Origin: Cognaticolwellia aestuarii
Lineage (GTDB): Bacteria; Pseudomonadota; Gammaproteobacteria; Enterobacterales; Alteromonadaceae
NCBI RefSeq assembly: GCF_002000025.1
Contig: NZ_MUZV01000001.1
Coordinates: 605,879-669,878, forward strand
Direction: 5' to 3'
DNA: 64,000 bases
Made by a program: the position numbers and the translations under genes. The notes under the pieces were generated by a model. That model was not told the DNA's origin. It saw only the letters and a program-made list of their open reading frames with translations, and searched no databases. Numbering within the stretch: the first letter of the stretch is position 1; each line of letters begins with the position of its first letter. Below are positions 26,503-34,570 of the stretch, in pieces.

Positions 26503-26760
26503 TTACGCTTTTGCTTGCTTAACAAATGCATAAAGTGCATTAATTGATGAAAAATGCTGTTTAGTTTCTTCTGAGTTAGCATCAATTTTAACGTTATACG
26601 TTTTCTTAATAGCTAACCCTAATTCTAACGCGTCAATACTGTCCAAGCCTAAACCATCAATAAATAGAGCTTCATCGTCTTGAATGTCATTTATTTCAAT
26701 ATCTTCTAAATCTAAGGTATCAATAATTAATTGCTTTAGTTCTATCTTTAAATCAGCCAT
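26503..26760 (-). CDS. Acyl carrier protein 1 of the pigment cluster (ApeE-like)
   Basis: An 85-residue ACP. GLGLDSIDALELGLAIKKTYNVKI carries the phosphopantetheine serine in DSID. The true start is the ATG at 26760, whose MADLKIELKQLII matches a normal ACP N-terminus and overlaps the acyltransferase stop by 8 bases. A longer frame from 26871 would add 37 residues read from within the acyltransferase gene and is rejected. It acts with the second ACP as carrier in aryl polyene assembly. Confidence 0.92.
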   Translation of the reverse strand: MADLKIELKQLIIDTLDLEDIEINDIQDDEALFIDGLGLDSIDALELGLAIKKTYNVKIDANSEETKQHFSSINALYAFVKQAKA

Positions 26761-27526
26761 ATTTGCTGAGTTCCTCTCTAAAAAAATCTTCCAAATCTCG
26801 ATTATATTGCCGAACATCTTTGGAGGTTTGTGAAACATTATTTTTCGGCAAATTAGGTGAGTGTTCGACAACCATTGCTGAGAAATGCGCTTTCGTTTTC
26901 GGTATTCTATACCAAGGTACGTTTTTTGTTAATGTTGACGGAATGACTTTTAACATCACCGAAGTTACTTTTGCCTGACACCGAATAGCAATATTCGCTG
27001 CACCACGTTGAAACCGTAAATTTTCTTCTGGTTTTGTCCGCGTACCTTGCGGAAAAATGATCAAATTATTACCCGCTTTCAAAGACGCTTCGCAGTCCTG
27101 AAGTAGTCCTTCAGGGTCAGCATTGCTAATATATCCGGTGTTACTCACAACACCTTTTAAAAACATGTTTTTAAACAAATGAGTTTTCACTACGCAATCC
27201 GCATTAGGGATCATAGATATCAGTACAACTACATCGATTAAAGAGGGGTGATTCGCCATAACCAAATGACCATTAAGCAACCTCAATTGCTGTGCTTGCT
27301 GCAAGTTAAACTTGAATATCCCGACAAACTGCATAAAAGCTATAAAAAACTTAAAGGTATGATGAACCGTTTTTCTTGCTAATGCTTTTTGCGCTTTTGT
27401 ATCTTTTATAACTAAACGCTGAAGAGGAAAAACAATCACTGACAGCAACAAGCCGCCAACACCAAATAGTGCAAAGCAGATCCCCGTAGCAATAACACGC
27501 CAAAAATAATTAAACTGTTGTGTCAT
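26753..27526 (-). CDS. PlsC-like 1-acylglycerol-phosphate-type acyltransferase
   Basis: A 257-residue membrane acyltransferase. An N-terminal hydrophobic segment (residues 10-35) precedes the catalytic H-x4-D motif in MANHPSLIDVV and the glycerol-phosphate-binding motif NLIIFPQGTRTK. A PlsC-type enzyme sits at this place in aryl polyene clusters (ApeD position) and probably builds or acylates the lipid anchor of the pigment. It is a second acyltransferase beside the LpxL-like enzyme at 22181, so two different acyl transfers are likely in the pathway. It overlaps the chain-length-factor gene by 17 bases and the ACP gene by 8. Confidence 0.87.
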   Translation of the reverse strand: MTQQFNYFWRVIATGICFALFGVGGLLLSVIVFPLQRLVIKDTKAQKALARKTVHHTFKFFIAFMQFVGIFKFNLQQAQQLRLLNGHLVMANHPSLIDVVVLISMIPNADCVVKTHLFKNMFLKGVVSNTGYISNADPEGLLQDCEASLKAGNNLIIFPQGTRTKPEENLRFQRGAANIAIRCQAKVTSVMLKVIPSTLTKNVPWYRIPKTKAHFSAMVVEHSPNLPKNNVSQTSKDVRQYNRDLEDFFREELSKYG

Positions 27527-28256
27527 GCTTACTCAAAAACCATTTATAATTGCTGCTCGACAGCACTGTTTCCTGCTGTTGACTATTATACCACTGCGAA
27601 AATAGTAATGAAGCAGGCATACTATTAGTTGTCGCTGACTGTCGGCAGTACTCAAAATTAAAAGTAATCTGCTGCTCATCTGCAGCTAACTTTTGCTCTG
27701 ATGGTAGTGAGACAACCATAGCGATAGCATGCGACAACTGCTGTTCATCCTGAAAACCAAGGTACGTTTTTGGCAATTGTTGATCGGCATAAATAAAAAG
27801 TACTTCTTCTGCGATACCTGACTTTAAACGCGCATAAACATCAATTAAGCCCATCATAAAACTATCTTGGCCAGCAGAAATAGCATTAATGGCTTGTTTA
27901 TTATTGGTTAATATACTGAATAAACTTGGAATTGCGTTATGTACAGATAGACCAAAAGCGGTTGGCGACAAAGCATTTTTATCCGCTAAATCGGCTAACA
28001 GTTTCGACGTTTTTGGCAAGTCACCGTGACGACTAGAGAACACAATTGGGAGATCTTTTGTAATCTCACTAACGGCATTATTGGCAACCAATAATGCCAT
28101 TTTCGCAAACGGGCTTAAGCGTCGTCTTTGCATCGCTGGTACAAAATCTAATTTCGGCCAAGTAATTTCATCTTCACCCAATAAAATCGCTTGTTCTATA
28201 GTCAATTCATCACAATGAGCATACCAATCATTTAAATGACGTATATTGACATTCAT
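27510..28256 (-). CDS. Ketosynthase-like chain length factor (ApeC-like), no active-site cysteine
   Basis: A 248-residue protein matching the N-terminal half of beta-ketoacyl synthases. The region equivalent to the nucleophile elbow reads AINAISAGQDSFMMGLI, with no Cys, and the C-terminal half that would carry the two catalytic His is absent. This is the pattern of the chain-length-factor-like ketosynthase subunit of aryl polyene clusters, which pairs with an active ketosynthase rather than acting alone. It is the first gene of the 19-gene operon, divergent from the phosphopantetheinyl transferase gene. The shape looks native rather than truncated, since the stop overlaps the next gene and both frames are intact. 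Confidence 0.85.
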   Translation of the reverse strand: MNVNIRHLNDWYAHCDELTIEQAILLGEDEITWPKLDFVPAMQRRRLSPFAKMALLVANNAVSEITKDLPIVFSSRHGDLPKTSKLLADLADKNALSPTAFGLSVHNAIPSLFSILTNNKQAINAISAGQDSFMMGLIDVYARLKSGIAEEVLFIYADQQLPKTYLGFQDEQQLSHAIAMVVSLPSEQKLAADEQQITFNFEYCRQSATTNSMPASLLFSQWYNSQQQETVLSSSNYKWFLSKHDTTV

Positions 28257-28326
28257 GGCAATTCCCTGTGATAACTAGCAACTAAAAATAAGGTCGGAAA
28301 TGTTATACAATAGGTGCCGACAAAGC

Positions 28327-28348
28327 AATTAAAACAGTTGTTTAAATT
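28327..28348. promoter_or_regulatory. 22-bp near-perfect palindrome in the divergent pigment promoter region
   Basis: AATTAAAACA (28327-28336), GT, TGTTTAAATT (28339-28348): one mismatch pair in ten. It lies in the 131-bp gap between the two divergent pigment operons, 39 bases before the phosphopantetheinyl transferase ATG. A TATACAAT hexamer-like sequence occurs at 28301-28308. It may be an operator for both operons, but its AT content means it could be chance. Confidence 0.4.
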
Positions 28349-28387
28349 AAAAACTTCTGCTCATACTAATACGATAAAAATTACTTA

Positions 28388-29125
28388 ATGCTACGGAGTG
28401 CTCGATTGCCTAATATTTTGCAAATAAAAGCTGGCGATTTAAACAGCGTATTGAAAGCGAAAAGCCCTTATATTGTTTTATGTAGTTGTAATAACATCAA
28501 TGAACGCAATTTGAATACACTGGCGAATCAGCTACTGTTTGATAATGAGCTAGAGGCTTTTGAAGCAAGAAAAAAGCTATCAGCAAAAAAAGAATACATT
28601 ACAAGTCGCTTTTTAATTAAAACTATTATTAGCCATCACTTCAACATTTCGTATCACACCATACGACTTTGTTTCAATCACAACCTAAAAAAGCTGCAAG
28701 CTATAGTGAACAATCAACCATTGCCGATCAGCATTTCCTTAGCACATTCAAAAGGTATGGTTTTTTTTGTCATCAACGAAGAAAATGTTTTACTCGGCGT
28801 TGATGTTGAATATCAAGATAGCGATAGAGATATTACCGCCGTATCTGAAAGCTATTTTCACCCTAGTGAAACTAAAAGCCTTACAAAAAATGACCACACT
28901 AGATTCTACCAATTGTGGACCTTAAAAGAGTCACTGGCAAAAGCTACAGGACAGTCTATTTTTGAGTTACTCGGTCAGAACACAATACAAATTATAAAAA
29001 ACTTTCATTATCAATTAGGTCTGCATGATGGCTTTCAATACGCGGTACTGCAAAACCGTAAAGTACTCCCATCATCTGGCTATTTATTAAATTTAGAGAG
29101 CGCGCTACTACATTATGCTGAATAA
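28388..29125 (+). CDS. 4'-phosphopantetheinyl transferase, Sfp type
   Basis: A 245-residue Sfp-type transferase that converts apo-ACP to holo-ACP using CoA. The Mg-binding and CoA-binding motifs are present: LLGVDVE with D139 and E141, and W177-T-L-K180-E181-S-L-A-K185 (WxxKEAxxK class). SISLAHSKGMV carries the conserved His of the CoA site. It is transcribed divergently from the main operon and is presumably dedicated to the two cluster ACPs (ApeB role). Its stop overlaps the start of the alpha/beta hydrolase gene by 11 bases, making a coupled pair. Confidence 0.9.
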   Translation: MLRSARLPNILQIKAGDLNSVLKAKSPYIVLCSCNNINERNLNTLANQLLFDNELEAFEARKKLSAKKEYITSRFLIKTIISHHFNISYHTIRLCFNHNLKKLQAIVNNQPLPISISLAHSKGMVFFVINEENVLLGVDVEYQDSDRDITAVSESYFHPSETKSLTKNDHTRFYQLWTLKESLAKATGQSIFELLGQNTIQIIKNFHYQLGLHDGFQYAVLQNRKVLPSSGYLLNLESALLHYAE

Positions 29126-29930
29126 ACTACTAACGCTTTATCGAGAGCACCTACTGTTACGTTGGTTATGGTGGCTTGCTGTTATTATACCTGGTATACC
29201 CTTTATTTTGTTTTCTGTTGGTTTTCAGTTATACGCGCACTGGCCTAGGGATTATAGTGATATTACAGCTATTCACTTGAATCAAAATACGCAATATTTA
29301 TCGCTCTCTGCGCACGGCGTTAAAGACAACCCAACAAGTTGGAGTAACGAACTACAAGACATTATTAAAAATAGCCAACAATTTACAAAGCTATCAAAAG
29401 CGCAAATAAGTTTAGGTTGGCAGCCATATTCTGACAACGCCTTAGTGTGCTCAGTAACAGGAAAAAACATAGGTAAAGAGCTTGCCCAAAAAATAGTACT
29501 GCTCCCCAAGTTACAGGCCATTCACCTAATAGGTCATAGCTGTGGAGCATTTGTTATTTATGGGCTATGCGAACAATTAAAAAAGGTCAAACCAGCAATA
29601 AAAGTTCAAACAACCTACCTAGATCCTGTCTCTATTTATTCTGGTGTTTTTTGGCGTTATGGTGTTGATAAATTTGGTGATTGCGCAGACTTTAGCGATA
29701 GCTATATCGATACAAAAGACGGCGTTCCTGGTAGTAATGAAAAGCTGATTAATGCTTATACCTTTGACGTTACAGACCTTAGATTAGACAAAAATCTTCC
29801 CTATGCCCCACATGCTTGGCCAACACACTTTTATCTTAATGCTTATAAAAGCAACCAAGTACCAATTTACTATAATCGCCAACAAGAGCTAGATATTCGC
29901 TTTGACATGAATAAATTAGTCAAGTGGTAA
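29115..29930 (+). CDS. Membrane-anchored alpha/beta hydrolase of the pigment cluster
   Basis: A 271-residue protein with one N-terminal membrane segment (residues 16-41) and a periplasmic or cytoplasmic hydrolase domain. The nucleophile elbow is G-H-S142-C-G in IHLIGHSCGAFVIYG. An acidic residue in YLDPVS and a His in HAWPTHFY complete a plausible Ser-Asp-His triad. No close family was recognised. Its 11-base overlap with the phosphopantetheinyl transferase gene ties it to the pigment pathway. It might hydrolyse an ester in lipid anchoring or remodelling of the polyene (inference). It is not a standard member of the E. coli aryl polyene cluster as recalled. Confidence 0.7.
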   Translation: MLNKLLTLYREHLLLRWLWWLAVIIPGIPFILFSVGFQLYAHWPRDYSDITAIHLNQNTQYLSLSAHGVKDNPTSWSNELQDIIKNSQQFTKLSKAQISLGWQPYSDNALVCSVTGKNIGKELAQKIVLLPKLQAIHLIGHSCGAFVIYGLCEQLKKVKPAIKVQTTYLDPVSIYSGVFWRYGVDKFGDCADFSDSYIDTKDGVPGSNEKLINAYTFDVTDLRLDKNLPYAPHAWPTHFYLNAYKSNQVPIYYNRQQELDIRFDMNKLVKW

Positions 29931-30045
29931 GCATTAGTGTGGGAAAAGGAAACTTAGTCGAAATGACGAATATGAATAGATTAATGTTGAGTAGCTGAAA
30001 ATGGCTAATAACAACCATGTGATCATGACATATTGCTCGTATTAA

Positions 30046-30083
30046 GCATAAGCGATAAACAAGCTATCATTTATCACTTATGC
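30046..30083. terminator. 14-bp stem hairpin between convergent genes
   Basis: GCATAAGCGATAAA (30046-30059) pairs with TTTATCACTTATGC (30070-30083) with a single G-T type mismatch and a 10-nt loop. It lies between the convergent hydrolase gene and the lipoprotein gene, 14 bases before the latter's stop, so it probably ends transcription from both sides. There is no long T-run. Confidence 0.55.
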
Positions 30084-30096
30084 TCTATTATAACGA

Positions 30097-30489
30097 CTAT
30101 TTAGTAACGTTTTGTACGTCAATAGCACGTAATAAGTTAGTTACCCAATTCGCATATTGACGATGAATTTTTTGTCCGTCATATTTTAAATTAACTGAAC
30201 TTTGATAAGTTACAGTTAAATTTTTATCATCATGTTTAATCAGAACAACTAGCTGGTGTTTACGAATATCTAATGTCGCTAGAATTTCGCCTTCAGATTT
30301 TATTTTCGTTTTCCAACCAAGTGATGCTGCAGCCCTAACAATAGAGCGTTCTATATCTTTAACCGTACTAATTTCAGTACCTGATTTTGCAACAGGTTGG
30401 TCAACATACTGCGGCACAGGGATTGTTGACTTACAGCCAACCAATACAACTAAAGCTAAACTCAGTAAAATAACGTAAAACTTTTTCAT
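30097..30489 (-). CDS. Small hypothetical lipoprotein
   Basis: A 130-residue lipoprotein with signal peptide and lipobox LVGC, Cys at residue 19. The mature domain contains IERSIVRAAASLGWKTKIKSEGEILATLDIRKHQLVV and a short C-terminal helix (YANWVTNLLRAID); one domain with alternating strands is likely. Similar small lipoproteins with the pattern A-x-LGW...G-I-x-A-x-L are found widely in gammaproteobacteria, with no assigned function. It follows the larger lipoprotein gene by 32 bases and is probably co-transcribed with it. Confidence 0.7.
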   Translation of the reverse strand: MKKFYVILLSLALVVLVGCKSTIPVPQYVDQPVAKSGTEISTVKDIERSIVRAAASLGWKTKIKSEGEILATLDIRKHQLVVLIKHDDKNLTVTYQSSVNLKYDGQKIHRQYANWVTNLLRAIDVQNVTK

Positions 30490-30521
30490 TCTAAATTCCT
30501 TATCAATTTTAAAGCATTGAA

Positions 30522-31124
30522 TTACATATGATCCAGAGCTTCAATTGTCGCAGCTTGTTGTTTATCTACGCCTTTCAATTTCCATTCAGGTAAGTATTTA
30601 TTCATTTTTGAGCTAATGCTATTAGCATTGCTAGCCGCCCATGCTTTTGCTTTAGCACCGCCTTGAACAAACTGACTATCCTCAAGCATTTCTTTAAAAT
30701 CTTTCGAGTCGTACTTAAATTTACCCGAATCGTCATTTCTAACTGGATGCATCGAGAAGCGTGCTTTCCAAAATCCCATTCTTGGGCTAACAACAGTATA
30801 ATAGGTTTTACCTTCTAAGAGGTGGGCTTTTAAGAAATCAGCACTTTCCCCAACAACCATAAACATATGCTCGCCTGGTGATGTCATATAGCTTACCTTG
30901 GTATCATTAGACACGATACCGATAAACTCAGGAGTACCTGAAGTAACATCATAAACAGACGCTTGAATAGCTTTGCCGATAAAGGCAGAACGAATAAAAA
31001 CGACTTGTGATTGTCCTGCCACAGCATTGGTTTGTACTTGCTCTGCTGATGGCTCCATTAATGTTGATTGACAGCCACTTAACAATAATAAAAATAACGC
31101 ACTAACGAGTAGATTTTTAAACAT
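30522..31124 (-). CDS. Hypothetical outer-membrane lipoprotein, DUF2846-like
   Basis: A 200-residue lipoprotein with a hydrophobic signal and lipobox LSGC, Cys at residue 18. The beta-rich segment QVVFIRSAFIGKAIQASVYDV, then a glycine and a TSPGEHMFMVVGES turn, resembles DUF2846-type domains (a strand, ligand name-like loop, then a 'PGxH' turn). The C-terminal third is Lys- and Met-rich and probably helical. No enzymatic motif is visible. It is the first gene of the two-gene lipoprotein operon, with a 325-bp upstream gap containing its promoter. Confidence 0.65.
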   Translation of the reverse strand: MFKNLLVSALFLLLLSGCQSTLMEPSAEQVQTNAVAGQSQVVFIRSAFIGKAIQASVYDVTSGTPEFIGIVSNDTKVSYMTSPGEHMFMVVGESADFLKAHLLEGKTYYTVVSPRMGFWKARFSMHPVRNDDSGKFKYDSKDFKEMLEDSQFVQGGAKAKAWAASNANSISSKMNKYLPEWKLKGVDKQQAATIEALDHM

Positions 31125-31449
31125 AATTTTCCCTAATAAATTATTATTTTTCCGTCGCGTAATATACCATAACTTCTACTTCACATTGCAAGAAAGTTAG
31201 TAGCTAACAGCCTATTAATTTACAATTATTTTACATAAAAACGATAAATTAGAACTTACTTCACAAAATTTGGCCTATGAACTCCCCTTGATATAGCCAT
31301 TAAAAATCCAAATGATTACATGAGGAGACTAAGCAACATCACCTATCAGCTGACTAACGCAGATGTAAATTAGTCGCATTTAGTATTATTTGTTACTATC
31401 ACCGTATGATAAAAAGCGTTAATGAGAAACGTTTGCAAAGGGAAATAAT
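31125..31449. other. Divergent promoter region, no gene seen
   Basis: This AT-rich 325-bp gap separates the lipoprotein operon from the signalling island. No gene, repeat or strong palindrome was noticed. A purine-rich GGGAAATAAT precedes the ATG of the sigma-54 activator and can serve as its ribosome binding site. Confidence 0.4.
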
Positions 31450-32778
31450 ATGCTACAAGTACTTTTGGTTGATGATGACTCAGAATTTACTGAGGTTGCA
31501 TGCCAGATAATAGAGTTTATCGGTCACGATGTCTGTGTAGCGGCAAACCTTAAAGAGGCTAAAGAATGGTTAGCACAGCAAAAGTTTGATCATGTGTTAC
31601 TCGACTTTATGCTGCCAGATGGCAGTGGCTTGCACCTAATTGATTTTATAAATCAAAATGACCTAACACCTTATATTACCTTAATTACTGGTCACCCTTC
31701 AGTTAAGGGCATGCTTACCGGCTTATGTGGTCCAAAAGTTAGCTATATTGTTAAACCCTTGCAACGCGAAGATATTGAAGCGACATTAAATAAAAGTAGT
31801 AATAAGCCAAAGAAAGCAAAAAGCAATATGCCAACACTACATTTTGGTTGCCTAGTGGGTGAGTCAGCACCTATGCAAGCGCTATACACCATGATTGAAC
31901 GTGTCGCCAAAACGTCTGCTAATGTTATGTTAATGGGTGAAAGTGGCGTTGGTAAAGAAGTCGTTGCTAATGCTATTCATACTTCTACTGGCGCAACAGA
32001 CCCTATCGTAGCAACCAATTGCGGAGCTTTATCAAAAGAACTTATTAACAGCGAGCTTTTTGGTCATGAAAAGGGCGCATTTACCGGAGCAGTGGCCCGT
32101 AAAGATGGCGTTTTTGTGCGAGCAGGAAATGGCACACTTTTTCTCGATGAAGTTACTGAGATGCCGTTAGATATGCAGCCGAACTTACTACGAGTATTAG
32201 AAAATAAACGTGTAATTCCCGTTGGCGGCACACGCGAAATTGCCGTCAATTGCCGTGTGGTATCTGCGACTAATCGAGAAATGTCAGAATTGGCACAGGG
32301 TAATATTCTTAGAGAAGATATTTACTACCGCTTAGCCGTTTTTCCGATCAACATTCCACCATTGAGTGAACGAAAAGAAGATATTCCTTTGCTAGCAGAG
32401 GTTTTTCTACAACAGCTCAACAGTGAAAATAATACTGACTTTTCATGGTCTGATGAACAACTCAACATTCTGAAAAATAATGCTTGGCCCGGTAATGTTC
32501 GAGAGCTTAGACACGCCATACACCGAGCTTTTATCATGAGCGACCCTGCAAGTAAAACGATACAATTACCCGATAGTTTTATCTCACCATTTGCCTCGAA
32601 AACTAAAGCGTCTTCAGCAATATCCGCCGGGCAAACCATTGAAGACCTTGAAAAAGAACTCATTCGTGTAACACTGAATAAAGTTGACGGTAACAAAACA
32701 CAAGCAGCTGAAATGTTAGGTATTAGTACAAAAACACTGTACAACAGGTTACACGCTTATGGTGACTTTAGTGTTTAA
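31450..32778 (+). CDS. Sigma-54-dependent response regulator (NtrC family)
   Basis: A 442-residue activator with three domains. The receiver (1-118) has an acidic pocket D8-D9-D10 and phosphoacceptor D52 in VLLDFMLPDGSG. The AAA+ domain (about 133-370) has Walker A GESGVGKE at 163-170, the sigma-54-contacting loop GAFTGA at 209-214 and Walker B TLFLDE at 229-234. A Fis-type helix-turn-helix sits at about 415-437 (NKTQAAEMLGISTKTLYNRL). The receiver conserves a Lys in VKPLQ. It is the first gene of a five-gene signalling cluster and probably activates a sigma-54 promoter close by. The best candidate in the window is that of the hemerythrin gene at 37186-37203. Confidence 0.93.
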   Translation: MLQVLLVDDDSEFTEVACQIIEFIGHDVCVAANLKEAKEWLAQQKFDHVLLDFMLPDGSGLHLIDFINQNDLTPYITLITGHPSVKGMLTGLCGPKVSYIVKPLQREDIEATLNKSSNKPKKAKSNMPTLHFGCLVGESAPMQALYTMIERVAKTSANVMLMGESGVGKEVVANAIHTSTGATDPIVATNCGALSKELINSELFGHEKGAFTGAVARKDGVFVRAGNGTLFLDEVTEMPLDMQPNLLRVLENKRVIPVGGTREIAVNCRVVSATNREMSELAQGNILREDIYYRLAVFPINIPPLSERKEDIPLLAEVFLQQLNSENNTDFSWSDEQLNILKNNAWPGNVRELRHAIHRAFIMSDPASKTIQLPDSFISPFASKTKASSAISAGQTIEDLEKELIRVTLNKVDGNKTQAAEMLGISTKTLYNRLHAYGDFSV

Positions 32779-32825
32779 GTTTTTCCTATATCAATGCTTT
32801 TTAAAGACAGAAAGGAAAGAACAAA

Positions 32826-33038
32826 GTGAATCAAGCAGATAATGATATCAACCAACTGATACATGATACCCGAGGCCCACTCAATAGAATTTCCATGCAA
32901 GCGGAACTGATAAAAATGGTCTTAGAAAATGATATGCCAAAGGAAAAAGCCTTAGTAGCAGTTAATAAAATTATTATGGCTTGCCAAGATTGTAGTAAAA
33001 GCTTGCAGGATATTACTGAGTTTTTACAAGCCAAGTAA
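32826..33038 (+). CDS. 70-residue stand-alone histidine-kinase-like H-box protein
   Basis: This tiny protein consists of one HisKA-like dimerisation unit: INQLIHDTRGPLNRISMQAELIKMV has a candidate phosphoacceptor H13 in an HDxRxPLN context, and a second helix (EKALVAVNKIIMACQDCSKSLQDITEFLQ) completes the helical hairpin. There is no ATPase domain, sensor or membrane segment. The start is GTG, preceded by AGGAAAG. It sits 47 bases after the sigma-54 activator and 50 before the CHASE3 kinase, in the same orientation. It may be a phosphotransfer or kinase-dimerisation modulator. A remnant of a larger kinase is the alternative, but spacing and the ribosome binding site look intact. Confidence 0.6.
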   Translation: MNQADNDINQLIHDTRGPLNRISMQAELIKMVLENDMPKEKALVAVNKIIMACQDCSKSLQDITEFLQAK

Positions 33039-33088
33039 TAAACCGCTAAAACGATAACTCGACAGTTTTTAAACCAAAGTGAGTAGCT

Positions 33089-34570
33089 ATGCCGATTAAA
33101 AAGCTTTTTGAAAACGCAGTATTCAACTGGGTTTTAATTTCCTCTATTGTTATATTGATGATCATTACTAATGGTATTTTAGCGTTAAAAACCATTGAAG
33201 ATTTATCTTCCACCCAAAGTAGCTTATATAATACTGGCGATATCATTGTTGAGTTGGATGATTTACATAACTTAGTACTAATGGCTGAAACCGGCCAGCG
33301 AGGTTATTTACTAACCGAGATAGAAGAGTATTTAACGCCTTACGAAGATGCTTTAGGCCGCTTAAGTGTCCAACTTACTGACACTAAAAAACTACGCTCT
33401 GAAGTACCCGGACAAGCAAAGCGCATTGCCTCATTAATAGTTCTTGTTGAACAAAAAATACAAGAGTTAAGAACAACCGTCGACTTAGCATTAGCTGACA
33501 AAGAAAAGCGCGCATTAAAACAAGTAATGACCGGCAGGGGCCGAGATCTTTACAAAGAGTTAAGAGCTGAATTTGAACAGATAAAAAACCTTGAAATAAA
33601 CTACCGAAATTCTTTATTTACTGTACTTTCTGTCGTTGAACGCGAAGCTAAAGTTACCTTTATAATTTCCGGAATAACCAGCACATTATTGCTATTAGGT
33701 TTAGCTTTTTTTGCCCGCTTAAATGCAAGAAGCGAAGCTAAGCATCGCTTGCAACTTGAACAACAAAATGAAGTTTTAGCAGAAAAAGTAACTATGCGTA
33801 CCAAAGAGCTCACACTTTACTCAGATGAGTTATCACGTAGTAACCGAGAATTAGAAGACTTCGCTTTTGTCGCCTCGCATGACCTGCAAGAACCGCTACG
33901 AAAAATTCGCGCTTTTGGCGACCGATTGCGGAGCAGTTATAGTCAATCACTCGATGAAAGGGGTGCTGACTACATCGACAGGATGGGTAATGCAGCAGAG
34001 CGCATGTCGAACCTTATTAATGACTTACTTGAGTTCTCTCGTATTTCTACCCGTGGAAAGCCATTTGTCGACGTTGCATTACAACCGGTTATTGAAAGTA
34101 TCATTGATGACCTTGAAGTCAGTATCGAAGAAAGTGACGCTAGTATAGTGTTAGGGTCTCTACCTATTATCAATGCAGACCCTAGCCAAATGCACCACCT
34201 TTTCATCAACTTAATTTCTAACGCAATTAAATTTCGACAATCTGATATTAAACCTGTGGTTGAAATACAAGCTTATCAAGAAGAAATAGGCCAAGAACTC
34301 TCACATATTATTACGATAAAAGATAACGGCATTGGTTTTGAACAAGAGTTTGCTGACAAAATTTTTGTTCCTTTTCAGCGCTTACATGCCAGGGCTGAGT
34401 ATAAAGGTACCGGTATAGGTTTAGCCATTTGCCGGCGCATAGTAGAACGTCATGGCGGTAAAATATCAGCCTTAAGTGAACTAGGTAATGGCACACTATT
34501 CAGGATAGAAATCCCAGTTGATAATACTTTAATAAATATAATTGGAGAGAATGCAAATGTACAACAGTAA
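33089..34570 (+). CDS. Membrane histidine kinase with CHASE3 sensor domain
   Basis: A 493-residue kinase. Transmembrane helix 1 (residues 15-33), a periplasmic CHASE3 domain (about 35-185; LYNTGDIIVELDDLHNLVLMAETGQRGYLLT), transmembrane helix 2 (about 190-208), a coiled linker, then HisKA with H264 in VASHDLQEPLRKIRAFGDRL (phytochrome-like subfamily) and HATPase with N box NLISNAIKF and G boxes DNGIGF and GTGIGLAICRRIV. Its stop overlaps the start region of the receiver gene that follows, so the Rcp1-like protein is probably its partner. The ligand of CHASE3 is unknown. The sigma-54 activator in the same operon could be a further target. Confidence 0.92.
   Translation: MPIKKLFENAVFNWVLISSIVILMIITNGILALKTIEDLSSTQSSLYNTGDIIVELDDLHNLVLMAETGQRGYLLTEIEEYLTPYEDALGRLSVQLTDTKKLRSEVPGQAKRIASLIVLVEQKIQELRTTVDLALADKEKRALKQVMTGRGRDLYKELRAEFEQIKNLEINYRNSLFTVLSVVEREAKVTFIISGITSTLLLLGLAFFARLNARSEAKHRLQLEQQNEVLAEKVTMRTKELTLYSDELSRSNRELEDFAFVASHDLQEPLRKIRAFGDRLRSSYSQSLDERGADYIDRMGNAAERMSNLINDLLEFSRISTRGKPFVDVALQPVIESIIDDLEVSIEESDASIVLGSLPIINADPSQMHHLFINLISNAIKFRQSDIKPVVEIQAYQEEIGQELSHIITIKDNGIGFEQEFADKIFVPFQRLHARAEYKGTGIGLAICRRIVERHGGKISALSELGNGTLFRIEIPVDNTLINIIGENANVQQ

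Noticed and set aside
26761-26871. N-terminal extension of the first ACP frame
   Set aside because: The extra 37 residues are out-of-frame reading of the acyltransferase gene; MADLKIELKQ is a normal ACP start.
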